Source: Coriaria nepalensis
Lineage: Eukaryota; Streptophyta; Magnoliopsida; Cucurbitales; Coriariaceae
Direction: 5' to 3'
Assembly (NCBI GenBank): GCA_027186245.1
Contig: CP114488.1
Coordinates: 5,127,501-5,191,500, forward strand
Length of the DNA: 64,000 nucleotides
Position numbers and translations under genes: made by a program. Shown piece after piece: positions 1 through 10,975 of this stretch. Numbering within the stretch: position 1 is the first letter of the stretch; every line of letters starts with the position of its first letter. The notes beneath the pieces are model-generated. The model was not told the origin of the DNA, ran no database searches, and worked only from the letters and a program-made list of their open reading frames with translations.

Positions 1-755
1 AAAAATTGAAAGAAGTATGATAGAATGCTTACTTAAATTCATTGCACATTAAAGATAGGTTACACTAGTCTTGGACACTAAGTCTACTAAATGATGAATT
101 AAAAATTGTATTTCAAATTTGTGTGGTGTGTTGAAGGTCTGTGTATCAGGAATACTCGTTAATCGGTTGATCGGTGTTGGTTTGTTGTTGTTTTCCATCC
201 TTTCCTTTTAGTGAATGGATTTATTTATAGACCTAGGATACTTAAGCAACAATTCTCTTTACTTTGTTTGTAAGGCTTCTTATTGTTGGAAAAGCCTATT
301 CCAAAATTCAGATTTATCGCTTTAAGCCACTCAAAAATAACTATTTTGTTGCAGTCTAACCCTTCGATTGGCTAAACATTCCATTGAATCAGTCAAACCT
401 CCTTTTTGCTTCGCAGAAAACCCCTCCAATTTGATAAAATACCCCTAGATTTAGTAAAACTGCCTTCCTACTTTGTTGGAAAGCCCTTGAATCTAATAAA
501 ATATCTTTCTCATTCTTGAAAAACCCCTAAAAATGTCAAAAAGGCAGAAAAAGAAAGAGAAAATATAGCCAGATGGCCAATTCAGTTGTGAGGCAGTAAG
601 ACCGGTTGGCCTTATTGGTAGACTAGTAATGGCCTTATCGGCTGTGGTTGATTGGTCCAAGAAGTTGGCAGCTAATTTTGGGACTTTCATTGGCATATTT
701 CATCTTTTTCTGACCATGTCATTTGATTTTTTGCAAAGTTATAATTTTGGCATCA
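1..755. other. No gene recognised; possible 5' flank of Tat-type retrotransposon
   Basis: AT-rich sequence without a convincing coding frame. It lies directly upstream of the decayed Tat-lineage gag-protease region, so it may be the LTR or leader of that element. I could not find a clean LTR end or primer-binding site. Confidence 0.3.
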
Positions 756-1929
756 ACACCATTAAGAAGATGCCGAGGATGATCATTATTCCTCCAAAGT
801 TAATCTAGTCAGCTTAGAAGGGCTAAAGCACTTGATGTTCCCAAGAGGAAATAACCACACTCGTAAATGTCGAGAACATTAGTGGAAACATGCTACTCGA
901 TGGAAAGAAGTTACCAAAAGTAGCCAAAATGGAAACTTGGTTAGGAGCGGATCATCATCATCACTTGAGACCTTCAGTAACATCCTAAATGACCTACTTG
1001 AGAGAGCACTAGTCTAGTCTAATGATACTATGGAAAGTGTGCCCTTCCAGTTAGCTGACTAAGAAGAAATTAATCCCTATTATTTGGTTGATAAGATAGA
1101 TGATCTAATTGCTTATTAGATGCTAGAGGTCAAAGTCCACTTCATTATAAGAGTATTGGGGGCACTCTTAAATGAGATTAATTCCTCGTATAAAGAGGAG
1201 GATGACAAAAACTCAGCTTGGCCTACTATGCCAAATCGTGAACACTACAAAATAGTGGTATGCACTATTCTCATTTGGCTAGATTGCAATCCGATAGACT
1301 TTCTGGCCGATATTCGAATCCCACCAGAAGAAGAAAATACGAGTGGGGATGAAACAAGTGTCCTACAGCTACCAAATATCATTGTGACCATCTAAAGCTA
1401 TCAGTTCGCTCGAAGTAGTAGTAGAGATAGATGACTCATAAAAGGTTGTCTTAAAAAACCATTCGTTTAAATGCATGTCACATCAAACAACTATACTTCA
1501 AAGCCTACTTCAAAGAAGTACCGATTAGCCAAACTTTCATTTATACTAGAGTAGTAATTAACATCCCACTGTTCTATTTAATGAAAGTTTTGGATAAGTC
1601 AGCCAAAAACTAAATCCCAACTGACGTAATCATTAGTGACTTTGCTTCTGGCATATCAAAATTAAGAGGTGTCCTACCATTGGAAATGATGGTCAGAATG
1701 AGGTCGTCATTGGTCCATTTCTTCATCGTTCACATGACTGCTTCTTACAATGCCTTACTCGGGAGAGATTGGATTCATTCAAATTCTTGCATACCTTCCT
1801 CCTTGCACCAAGCTTTACTGTGTTTAAATAAGGATAAGGTGGAAATTGTCAGAATCAAAGGAAGAGCCTTCACGACCACTTCACATGTGATAGAGGCCCA
1901 TTTTTATCACAAGAGTGTCATTCCCATAG
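756..1929 (+). pseudogene. Tat-lineage Ty3/gypsy gag-protease relic
   Basis: This is the remnant of the protease part of a Tat-lineage LTR retrotransposon. The best frame (1680-1940) reads VLPLEMM, then TASYNALLGRDWIH and PSSLHQ, the block that follows the aspartic protease in Tat elements. Upstream, around 1500-1680, similarity continues (FKAY..VPIS, IPTDVIISDF), but the expected active-site VDGG is replaced by YTR, so the protease is dead. Several stop codons break the frame between 1000 and 1680. The frame ends abruptly at 1928-1940, where an inserted LTR begins. The matching integrase end resumes at about 10752, which suggests that the intervening 8.8 kb was inserted later, with part of pol lost. 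Confidence 0.75.
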
Positions 1930-2882
1930 TAAGAACTTGATTCTCAATTCTACTTAAAAATAATAATTTAACTCTAGGTGTCGAAGATTTGGTGCTACTA
2001 TAGTACCCGTAGACTCGTCGACCAATTAAGTAATTTACATACTGAAGGCATCGAGGTGTCAACCCATCAACCCATTAAGCCCATTGACTCTGTCGACCCT
2101 ATGATTTGTTGAGGTGTCAAGCCATCGACACATCGAGTACGTCGACTCTGCACTTAATTTTGACGTCTTTGAAATCTCATTAACTAATTATGATGCCTAA
2201 ACCTCGATCTTGTATTGATTTCTTACACATTATCCATTTTACTCTCATTTTCGATCTATTGTACACAAATTGAAGATTTTGAGTACAAGGGCAGTGATGA
2301 ATCTTACTAGAAAAAACTTTTAACTTGTATACTTTGCTTTGAACTGAACAGATCAGAGTCATGGTCTATGCACTTTAGGATTCCTATTTTCATCTTCATT
2401 AATTCTCGACTATGGAGGATGGAAGGAAATCTTTGGTTTTCACTGGAAGTTTTGCAAGGGCTAGGGAGAGGTGAACGATTTTCTGACTGGTGACGCTTCT
2501 TAATCATATATGCTATACGAAATTGCAGATGAAGGTGTTTAGGTTCAAAATTGATACCTACTATGTGTAATCTTCCTATCGATACCCAATCTACATGTGC
2601 CTTTGTGGTTTATTTCTTTATTTCCTACTTACCGCATACTAACTGAGAGCATGAGCAGGGAGCTGGTGAAGCCACCGCTTAATGTACTGCTCTCTTTATA
2701 ATTACCTTATTTTATTATTATTTTATTATTATTATTATTCTAAAAATTTTAAGACTAATTTCTTATGATTTTTCTCTCAATCCTTTTTACAATCTTGCTC
2801 GGAATTATAAGAAACTTTTTACTTTGAACATTTAGGCTACAAACTATGTCTAACTAGAGGAAGAGATTATTGTGATATTACA
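1928..2882 (-). mobile_element. Gypsy LTR, copy A (minus orientation)
   Basis: This block is closely similar to 9962-10751 (same orientation) and to the reverse complement of 6337-7270. Read on the minus strand it begins TGTAATATCACAATAATC, directly after a purine-rich tract (GTGGGAGGGA, about 2887-2896), as a 3' LTR does. Its other end reads AGTAAGAACTTGATTCTC on plus; the equivalent end of copy C has the canonical TG. The integrase end on the minus strand at 2900-3575 lies directly upstream, so this is the 3' LTR of that minus-strand element. Confidence 0.75.
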
Positions 2883-2899
2883 AATCCCTCCCACTTACA

Positions 2900-3575
2900 A
2901 ATGTTTCATCCTGGAAACTTAAAATAACTCTAGGAATTTAGCTCTTATATCTTCTTCTGTTTCTCAAGTTGCTTCTTCTATTTTCTAACTTTGCCATAGA
3001 ATCTTGACTAAGGGAATAATCGTATTCCTTAACACTTTTTCTCTCATATCTCATATTTGCATCAGTTTTTCTTCATATGACAAATCGTTTCTTACTTTTA
3101 CTGGTTCATGCTGCAATATATGGAAAGGATCTGAGACATACTTCCTTAGCATCAAAACATGAAATACATCATACACTTCTGATAAATTTGGCAATTGTAC
3201 TAATCGGTATGCCACTTTACCTATCCTCTCAAGGGTGTTTAAAGGTCCAATGTAATGACAACTTAACTTTCCTTTCTTCCCAAATCGCATTATCCCATTC
3301 ATTGGGCTCATTTTTAGAAAAACTAGATCACCTGCTTGAAATTCCAAAAGTCATCTTCTTTTATCTGGATAACTTTTCTGACGACTCTGTATTGTTTTTA
3401 TCCTTTGATGAATCTTTTCAATTGCTTCTATTGTGGCAGGTCCCTCTAGCTTCATGCTAGTGAATTAGAGATATGCACTTTCTTCCATAAAGAGCTTCAT
3501 ATGGGGCCATACCTATTATAGCTTGATAGTTGTTGTTATAGGAGAATTCTACTAATTGTTCGAAATGATCTTTTA
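2900..3575 (-). pseudogene. Ty3/gypsy integrase C-terminus (minus-strand element)
   Basis: Minus-strand remnant of the integrase of a Ty3/gypsy element. In order it shows YNNNYQAIIGMAPYEALYGR (about 3540-3480), RQKSYPDKRR, FQAGDLVFLKMSP, GKKGKLSCHYIGP and the FHVLMLRKYV block, then a decayed tail (PLVKILW, EEAT). This is the chromovirus-type order core end, GPY/F motif, C-terminal tail. Stop codons occur after MQI, in the linker and in the tail. It stops at 3575, where reverse transcriptase sequence on the opposite strand begins. The catalytic DDE core is absent. The polypurine tract and 3' LTR follow at about 2896-1928. Confidence 0.8.
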
Positions 3576-4735
3576 AGACTAGAATTAGTTCGACTATCGA
3601 GAGATTAATAAAGTAACAATAAAGAACAAATACCCTCTCCTATGGATAAACGATTTGTTTGATGAATTCCAAGGGGCTTTAGTATTCTCAAAGATTGATT
3701 TGAGATTAAGACACCACCAGTTAAAGATCTGAGAATCTGACATTTCAAAAATTACTTTTCAGATACGTTATAGGCATTATGAATTTCTCGTAATGTCATT
3801 TGTACTGACTAATGCCTCAGCCGCCCTTATGGATTTGACGAATTGAGTGTCTAAAGTATATCTAGACAGGTTTGTCATTATCTTCATTGGCGATACTCTT
3901 ATTTATCAAAGTCTAAGGAGGAGCATGTAAAACACTTGAAAATGGTGTTGCAAACACTAAGAGATCATCAACTTTATGCCAAATTTAAGAAGTGTGAATT
4001 TTGGCATGATCGGGTCGCTTTCCTAGGACATATTGTTTCTAAAGATGGAATTTCAGTAGATCCACCTAAGATAAAAGCGGTCATAATTGGTGTAAGCCAA
4101 AGAACACCTCAGAAGTGAGAAGTTTCCTAGGATTGGCAACATATTACAGACGATTTGTAGGGGGATTTTCTAGAATAGCTACCTCACTCACTAGACTTAC
4201 TCATAAAGGTCAAAAGTTTGTGTGGTCGAAAGCTTATGAATGAAGCTTTCAAGAGCTAAAGAAAAAGCTAATGAGTGCTCCTGTTCTTACTATCCTAGAA
4301 GGTGAAGATGGATTTAGGATATATAATGATGCATCTAAGCTAGGGTTAGGAGCGGTATTGATGCAGAATGGAAAAGTGATTGTGTATGCTTCCCGCCAGG
4401 TCAAAGAGTATGAGAAAAACTACCGAACCCATTACATGGAACTTGCTGCATTGGTATTTCCTTTAATGGTTTAGAGGCACTATCTTTATGGGATAAGATG
4501 TGAAATCTACACCGATCATAAAAGTCTAAAATGTTTCTTCACAAAGAAAGAATTGAACGTGAGGCAAAGTTAGTGGTTAGAACTGGTGAAGGATTATGAT
4601 TGTGAAATATGATATTATCATGGTAAGGCAAATAAGGTCACGGATGCTTTAAGTAAAAAATCCTCGGCTAGAGATATCTAGAGATAGGATATGAGGAATT
4701 TGTAGCTACGCAATCCTCACAAGCCTCATTCTTAC
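3576..4735 (+). pseudogene. Ty3/gypsy reverse transcriptase-RNase H relic
   Basis: Plus-strand reverse transcriptase and RNase H of a Ty3/gypsy element. Visible blocks are [74 protein letters not shown] (3936-4010), [12 protein letters not shown], then RNase H pieces [31 protein letters not shown] and YTDHKSLK. The catalytic pair of the RT (normally F-x-DD) reads FIGD, and there are in-frame stops at several points, so it is inactive. It joins opposite-strand integrase at its left end and an unrelated inverted-repeat arm at about 4740. Confidence 0.85.
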
Positions 4736-4739
4736 TTAC

Positions 4740-5645
4740 TTTCAAACGTTAGAACTTGTGGAATATATCTAAACTCAAGGTTTTTTCATTCATCATAAAG
4801 CTAGGATTTACGATCCGTATATTCCATATGTATAGATCAACAATGATGTACAAAATCCATGCGAAACACATCAGCGAAAGTAACACTTATATATACAATA
4901 TTATACATCTACTGTATTTTACATCATTTATCCAAATATACAGTGGAGCGTCTATGTTCACCCTTAAAATAATAATCCATTAGACACGATGTTACAAAGG
5001 TTTGACTGGGTAACCGACATGCAATTCCTGAAGGACTCTATCCTCTCTTATCAAAAAATGGTTACAATAAATCATGGAATGAGTATAAAACTCCGTGAGA
5101 GATAACTACGACATGTTTTCAGTTTAAAACCGGTAAAGATGTAACTCATCAAAATTGTCTCAAATCATGCACTTGCATAAAACATTATAGATTCACATAC
5201 TTTTTGTGAAATCAATAAACCAAATCATTCATAATTCAAATCATAAGCATATACCTTAAGCATACTTATACTTGTTACATGACAGAAAACATCATAAAAA
5301 ATCAATGAATGTATATAATCATGAAATCACTAAGTGTATGATTCAATAGGTCACCCCCGTGGCACTTTGCTCCTATTAACACTTTCACAAAAAGTTTAAT
5401 ATGAGGGACCAAGACGGTAATGTCTTACCGCTCTTTCCTCCACCTGCGGGATGATACCTACAGGGGCAATTCTCCTTTTACCATACCCTACGATGTAGGT
5501 ATTCACAATTTAATAACATAAAATACTATGTGCACATAGTCCAACAAACCCAATGCTAGAATGGGGTCCCATCATAATTTGTATGCACTTCAAATCCATA
5601 AAATACACAAACTAAGTAGACATAGGTGTAGATCTCCCATTTGCT
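4740..5645. repeat. Left arm of large diverged inverted repeat
   Basis: This segment matches the reverse complement of about 7690-8640. Shared landmarks include the stretch around a TGTTACAAAGG / CCTTGGTAACA pair, the ATACGGATCGTAAATCCTAGC block and the GTGGCACTTTGC / AAAGTGCCATGG region. It replaces the central integrase region expected between the RNase H at 4.7 kb and the integrase end at 5.7 kb. It is probably another LTR or non-coding retroelement part. No coding frame is credible. Confidence 0.6.
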
Positions 5646-5699
5646 AGTTTGAACTAGGTGAAAGGAAGCTTTTAGGACCAGAATTAATTCAAATGCATA

Positions 5700-6336
5700 T
5701 AAAAAAGTTTAGTCGATTCGAGAAAAGTTATCTATTGCACAATGTCGACAAAAGTCATGTAGATAATCTACGACGAAACCTACAATTCGAGGTTGAGAAT
5801 CATGTATTTCTTTGAGTTTCTCCAACAAAAGGTATTATGAGATTTAGTAAGAAAGGAAAATTAAGTCCAAGGTATATAGGGCCTTTTGAAATATTAGAAA
5901 AGATTGGGGCAGTGGCTTATCAATTTGTCCTACCACCAGCCCTTGCAAATATACAGTCAGCTTTTCATGTGTCAATACTTCGGAAATACCTACTGAATCC
6001 ATCCTATGTGTTCAAACCTGATTCAATTCAACTTAGGGAAGATATGTCATATGAGGAACAACCAATTAATATCATTGATCGCCAAGTAAAGCGCCTTTGA
6101 AATAAGGATGTAGGTTCAGTGAAGGTATTATGGCGTAATCATGATTATGAGGAAGCGATGTGTGAAGTAGAAAATGAAATGTAGTCGAAATTCCCTCACT
6201 TATTCATTAAAAATGGTTAGAGTCTACTTCATTTCATGCATATCATTCTTTAGCGCATTTGTTCTTCACGCCATAGTTAAAACTAGTATTTGAAATTCGA
6301 GGACCAAATTTCTTAAGGGGGGGGGGGGGGGGGGAA
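5700..6336 (+). pseudogene. Ty3/gypsy integrase C-terminus and polypurine tract
   Basis: Plus-strand integrase end of a chromovirus-like gypsy element. The frame at 5837-6100 reads FSKKGKLSPRYIGPFEILE, VAYQFVLPPAL, AFHVSILRKYLLNPSYV and EDMSYEEQP, the GPY/F region and tail. Beyond the stop at 6098 the tail continues in pieces (KVLWRNHDYEEA, FPHLF, KFEDQIS). The element ends with a polypurine tract that has become a run of 18 G (6317-6334), followed by AATG and the LTR start TGTGATTCCC at 6337. It is the counterpart, in the opposite orientation, of the minus-strand integrase at 2900-3575. Confidence 0.85.
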
Positions 6337-7270
6337 TGTGATTCCCGTTCAGTATTGAGCATAAGAAACTAGTATTAAACTTATTAGACTAATAAGAATA
6401 ATAAAATAATAAGCATAGAAATAAACAAATAAGGTAATTATAAAGAAAGCAGTACATGGAGTGGTTGCTTCATCAGGCCATCGCTCATGTTCTCTGTTAG
6501 CATGTGATAAGCATGAAATGCATATGCAGACTATTTATCCACAGGAGGTGTACATGCAATAAGTATACAACTCCAACTGCAATTTTTAAAAGCTCATGCA
6601 AACTAGGAAGCTCACTGGTCAGAAAAATTTGTCACCTCTCCCTAGGCATGCAAAATTTCGAGCCAAAACCAAAAGATTTTGTTCCGTCCTCCATAATAAA
6701 AAATCATTAAAAGTGAAAGTAACATTCTAAAGTGCATAGGCCACGAGTCTTATCTGTTTAGTCTGAAATAGAGCACACTAGTTAAGAGCTATTTCTAATA
6801 AGAATCGTCATTGCTCTTGTACTTAAAATCTTCAGTTCGTGTATAATAGATCGAAAATGAGAGTAGAATTGATAAAGTATAAGAGATCAATACGAATCAA
6901 GGTTTATGCATCTTTAATTAGTTAGCAAGGTTTGGAATATGTCAAAGTTTAATCGAAGGGTCGACGGGTCAATGCATTCAATATATGAATGGGTCGACGG
7001 GGTTGACGCATTCAATATGTAAAGGGGTTAACGAGGTCGATGGCTCCATGGCTCCATGGCTCCATGACCAATGCACTCAACACCTCCTGTATGCGAAGTA
7101 CTTGATGGTGTCAACAGGGTCAACGAGGTCAACAAATTGACGCACTCGACCCCTCAAGTATACGAAGTACTCGATAGGGTCGACAGGTTGACAGGTGGAC
7201 AAGGTCCACATCTGCTATAACAACAATGAATACCTTAAATAAAGCTACTTAATAGTAGGATTAGAACACA
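6337..7270 (+). mobile_element. Gypsy LTR, copy B (plus orientation)
   Basis: It begins TGTGATTCCCG directly after the polypurine tract and is the reverse complement of copies A (1928-2882) and C (9962-10751). Shared landmarks are the AAGGTAATTATAAAGAAAGCAGTACATG block and the GTCGAC-rich stretch at 6950-7200. It keeps the segment around 6500-6650 that copy C has lost. The right border is approximate because similarity fades near 7270. Confidence 0.7.
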
Positions 7271-7486
7271 AATGAGAGATACGAAATGTAGTTTAGAAAT
7301 TTTAGTTAACTAAATTACATTGGACATCCCTAATGATAGTGTTGTCCATCTTTGCATGTTTTGGGTGTTTAGAACCACCAGAGGAGCATCCTTCCACTCC
7401 ATCCAGAGGAACCGATAAAAGCCGTTAGAGGTCGATTGTGAGTGATAATTACAGCATGTTAGTTTTCAATGGTTTTAAGTTAAATC

Positions 7487-7695
7487 AAAGATGCTTATGT
7501 TATTTCATCGCTTTTATTCTATACACTGCTTTCTGAAAATTGTTTAAAAGATGCTTATGTTATTTCGTGGCTTTGTGCTTTGTACTGCTTTATGAAAGTG
7601 ATTGGATTGAAATGAGAATTTCATGAATACATGTTATGTATACTGCTTTATAAAAGTGTTTGGATTAAGATAAGGATTTCACGAATACATGCCTT
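7487..7695. repeat. Tandem repeat, about 58-60 bp unit
   Basis: AAAGATGCTTATGTTATTTC recurs at a 60-base spacing (7487 and 7547), and TACTGCTTTA followed by a GAATTTCA(T/C)GAATACATG-like block recurs at about 58 bases (around 7583 and 7640). There are three to four diverged units, leading into the right arm of the large inverted repeat. Confidence 0.7.
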
Positions 7696-8640
7696 ATAGT
7701 TGGTACACTGTGTATTATATGGATTTAAAGTGCATGACGTTTATGATGGAACCTCATTCTAGCATTAGGTTTGTTGTACTAGGTGCACATAATATTTTAT
7801 GTTATTGGATTGTGAATACCTGTATGGCAGGGCATGGTAAAATGACAACTGCTCTTGTAGGTATCGTCCCAAGGTTAGAGGAAACAATGGTGAGATGTTA
7901 CCGTCTTGGCCTCTCATATTAAACTTCTTGTGAAAGTGTTAATAAGAAGAAAGTGCCATGGGGGCCACCTCTCGAATCCAAAGTGGGAGTAAATTGCCAC
8001 GGGGGTGATCTCTTGAATCTTACACTTACTGGTTTCATGAATTATATAGATTTGCTAATTTTTAATGATATTTTCTATTATGTGAACAAGTATAAGTATG
8101 TTCAAGGTATATGCTTAAGATTTGAATTACGAATGATTTGGTTTAGTGATTTCACAAAAAGTATACGAATCTATACTATTTTACACAAGTGCATGATTTG
8201 AGACACTTTTGATGAGTTACATCTTTACTAGTTTTAAACTCATAACATGTTGTAGTTATCTCTCTTTGAGTTTTATACTCATTTCCGGTTTTATTGTAAA
8301 CATTTTCATATAAGAGAGGATAGAGTCCTTCTTGGATTGCATGTTGGTTGCCCAGTTGAACCTTGGTAACATCCTACCCTATAGATTATGATTTTGAGGG
8401 TGAATATAGATGTTCCACTATTTATTTGGATAAATGATATAAAATACAATAGATGTAGAATATTGTATATATAAGTCTTACTTCCGCTGATGTTCTTAGC
8501 ATGGATTTTGTACATCGTTGCTGACCTTTATATGTGTGGGATATACGGATCGTAAATCCTAGCTGTGTAATGAATGGAAAAAACTTAAGTTTAGATATAT
8601 TTCACAAGTTAAAACATTTGAAAGTAAGTAAGAATGAGGC
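7690..8640. repeat. Right arm of large diverged inverted repeat
   Basis: Reverse-complement match of 4740-5645. Between the arms lie the integrase end on plus and LTR copy B. Within or near it is a small direct duplication (TAGTTCTCACTCCAAT.ATGG at about 8700 and 8734). Reading frames here are short and show no family resemblance. Confidence 0.6.
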
Positions 8641-8874
8641 TTGTGAGGATTGGGTAATTATAGATTCCTCGTATCATGTCTCTAGATATCTTCTGTTACA
8701 TAGTTCTCACTCCAATTATGGATCTGGTAAATTTAGTTCTCACTCCAATGATGGATCTGGTAAATTGGGTCTCGAAAGAGTGACTTGTGGTGACCCTCCA
8801 ACTTACAATGAATAAAGTCATCACCTGCATGTCATGTACATATAGAGTTTGTCTACAAAATCCTCTAAAACATT

Positions 8875-8886
8875 GCTCTGATATAA
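8875..8886 (-). other. Possible retrotransposon primer-binding site (minus)
   Basis: The plus strand reads GCTCTGATATAA, which is 10 of 12 identical to the reverse complement of the initiator-methionine tRNA primer-binding site used by many plant LTR elements. It lies just left of a block that also occurs at 30844-31675 and behaves like an LTR, so a minus-oriented 5' LTR and primer site is plausible. A chance match cannot be excluded. Confidence 0.4.
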
Positions 8887-8889
8887 AAC

Positions 8890-9961
8890 TTGGGCTGACC
8901 ATCCTAATGGCTATATTTCTTATCAAAATGCCATCGAGAAAATAATTATTCTTATTTTTAACTTAAATATAACTAGTACGGGCATTTCCTGGTAAAAGTA
9001 CGGAGAAATTTGAACATTTTTAAAACTCTATTTAAATCCATCTCGGTAGCGATATTCAAGAAAATATAAGATTATATATATAATTTATGATAATCTTTAA
9101 AACTCTGTTAATAAAACAAAGTACTATTTTTAAGAGCTTCTCAAAATGCGTAAAAGTCCTTTCCAAAATATGTTGTTAAACTTTCTTGTCTCTCCACATG
9201 TCCGACCTTCATGTATTATACACCAGGTTGATCGTACTTCATTCGCCTGATCTCAAACCCATTTATAAACACAAGAAACTACTATGAGCTAAAAAGATAA
9301 GTAAGTAAAGATTTTATCTCACATGCACAAAAGATATTCAAATACATTTAAAAACTCGATTGAATTGTTTTGTGAATTCCTATAAATCGTTTTATGCAAA
9401 TAGGGTGCTCTTTCTACTATAGGCCATAAGGATACTGTCGTTGACACTATTGTAATATATGGTCTCCTCTATGACCAAAAATATCTGAGATCAATGACTG
9501 CACTCAGTCTACCTTGATCAGATTACATCTATGATCAGTGACCTCTCTCAATCAGGCATAGTCGAATAAAATCTCTAAGGTCAACGACTCTACTCAGTCC
9601 GCCCAGACCAGGTTGTGCCTCACTATAATGTTATGCTTATGTCATGTCAAGCATTACACTCATCAATTAAAACATAACATTTCTCTTTGTTGCTTTTGTG
9701 TAAAAACTAAGGGTGCATTCAATACTCTTGGAAATGGTATATATATTCAACTAATATAAACTCAACTCCAACATGCTTTATAAAAAAATAGCACCACACA
9801 ATCAACTCAAGGTTCAGCATGCTATGTTGCATTCATATCAATACTGTAAATCTCACGATGAACAAACAACAAAAATACTTGGGGTGGAAGTGAGACTTTA
9901 CTTACCGCAATCCTTCTAACTTTGGGTAGGCTACTAACCTATCCAAACATGTATGCATCTT
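8890..9961 (-). mobile_element. LTR-like block related to 30844-31675
   Basis: Non-coding, with strong shared order with 30844-31675: TTTTAAGAGCTTCTCA, ATGAGCTAAAAA.AT, AAGTAAA.ATTTTATCTCACA, then several stretches ending in CTCAGTC. The orientation is inferred from the possible primer-binding site at its left edge and from the other copy, whose left end is consistent with a minus-strand chromovirus LTR terminus. Its right end abuts LTR copy C at 9962. Confidence 0.5.
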
Positions 9962-10751
9962 TGTAAGAACTTGATTCTCAATTTTACTCAAAACACATAA
10001 TTTAACTTAAGATGTCGAAGATTTATTGCTGCTATTGTACTAGAAGACCCATCGACCCATCGACCTCGTAGACCCCGTCGACCAATTGGGTACTTTACAC
10101 TGAAGGTGTCGAGGCATCAACCGATCGACTTGTTGACCTGTCGACCCATCAAGTATTTTACTTACTAAAAGTGTCAAGGTGTCAAGCCATCAACTTGTTG
10201 ACCCTTCTAGTATTTTACTCACTAAAGACATCAAGGTGTCGAGCCATCGACCCATCGAGCCGTTGACATATCGAGTACGTCGACTCTACACTTATTTTTG
10301 ATGTCTTTGAAATCTCATTAACTAATTACGATGCCTAAACCTCTGATCTTTTATTGATTTCTTACACTTTATCGATTCCACTCTCATATTTGATCTATTA
10401 TATAAGAGCTGAAGATTTCGAGTACAAGGGCAGTGATGATTCTTATCGTAAGAAAATTTTAACTAGTATACTTTACTTCAGACTGAATAGATCAGAGTCG
10501 TGGTCTTGGCACTTTAGGATTCCTATTTCCACCTTCACTGATTCTTGACTATTGAGGACAAATGGAAATCTTTAGTTTTCGCTGGAATTTTTGCACGGGC
10601 TAGGGAGAGGTAAGTAGGGAGCTGGTAAAGCCACTGCTTCACGTACTCCTCTCTTTAAAATTACCTTATTTTATTATTATTATTAGTCTAAAAATTTTAA
10701 GACTAATTTCTTAGGATTTTTCTCTCAATCCTTTTCACAATCCTGCTCGAA
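9962..10751 (-). mobile_element. Gypsy LTR, copy C (minus orientation, truncated)
   Basis: It starts TGTAAGAACTTGATTCTC and follows copy A in order, but it lacks about 170 bases present in A (around 2480-2650) and about 120 bases of the far end. It stops at 10751, where Tat integrase sequence begins. It carries about three tandem units of roughly 60 bases (10081-10260, each with a TATTTTACT.ACTAAA-like core and GTCAAG/TCGAGCCATC), where copy A has one. It could be the 5' LTR of the minus-strand element ending at copy A, or an independent truncated copy. Confidence 0.7.
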
Positions 10752-10975
10752 AGGGTGAAAGATAAGTCATTTATGATTAGAGATCTAGTCTGGAACGTAC
10801 CATTACAAATCAAACAAACAAATGTGTCAAAAGCCTATGGGAAGGACCTTTTCAAGTGCGACAGACATTTTCTAATAATGATTACTCCCTGGAAAGTTTG
10901 GAAGGTGTAATGGAATATAAGCCAATGAACTACTTTTATCTTAAGCATTACATTCCAGCCATGTGAGAAAATAGT
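10752..10975 (+). pseudogene. Tat-lineage integrase C-terminal fragment
   Basis: The plus strand reads RVKDKSFMIRDLVWNV and KAYGKDLFKC, then WKVWK, and it parallels 25165-25340 (KVKSFMVRDLVYE, NWEGPFRVHRV), the integrase end of the second Tat copy. It begins immediately after the truncated LTR copy C. The Tat protease relic that ends at 1928 is the natural upstream partner. Confidence 0.65.
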
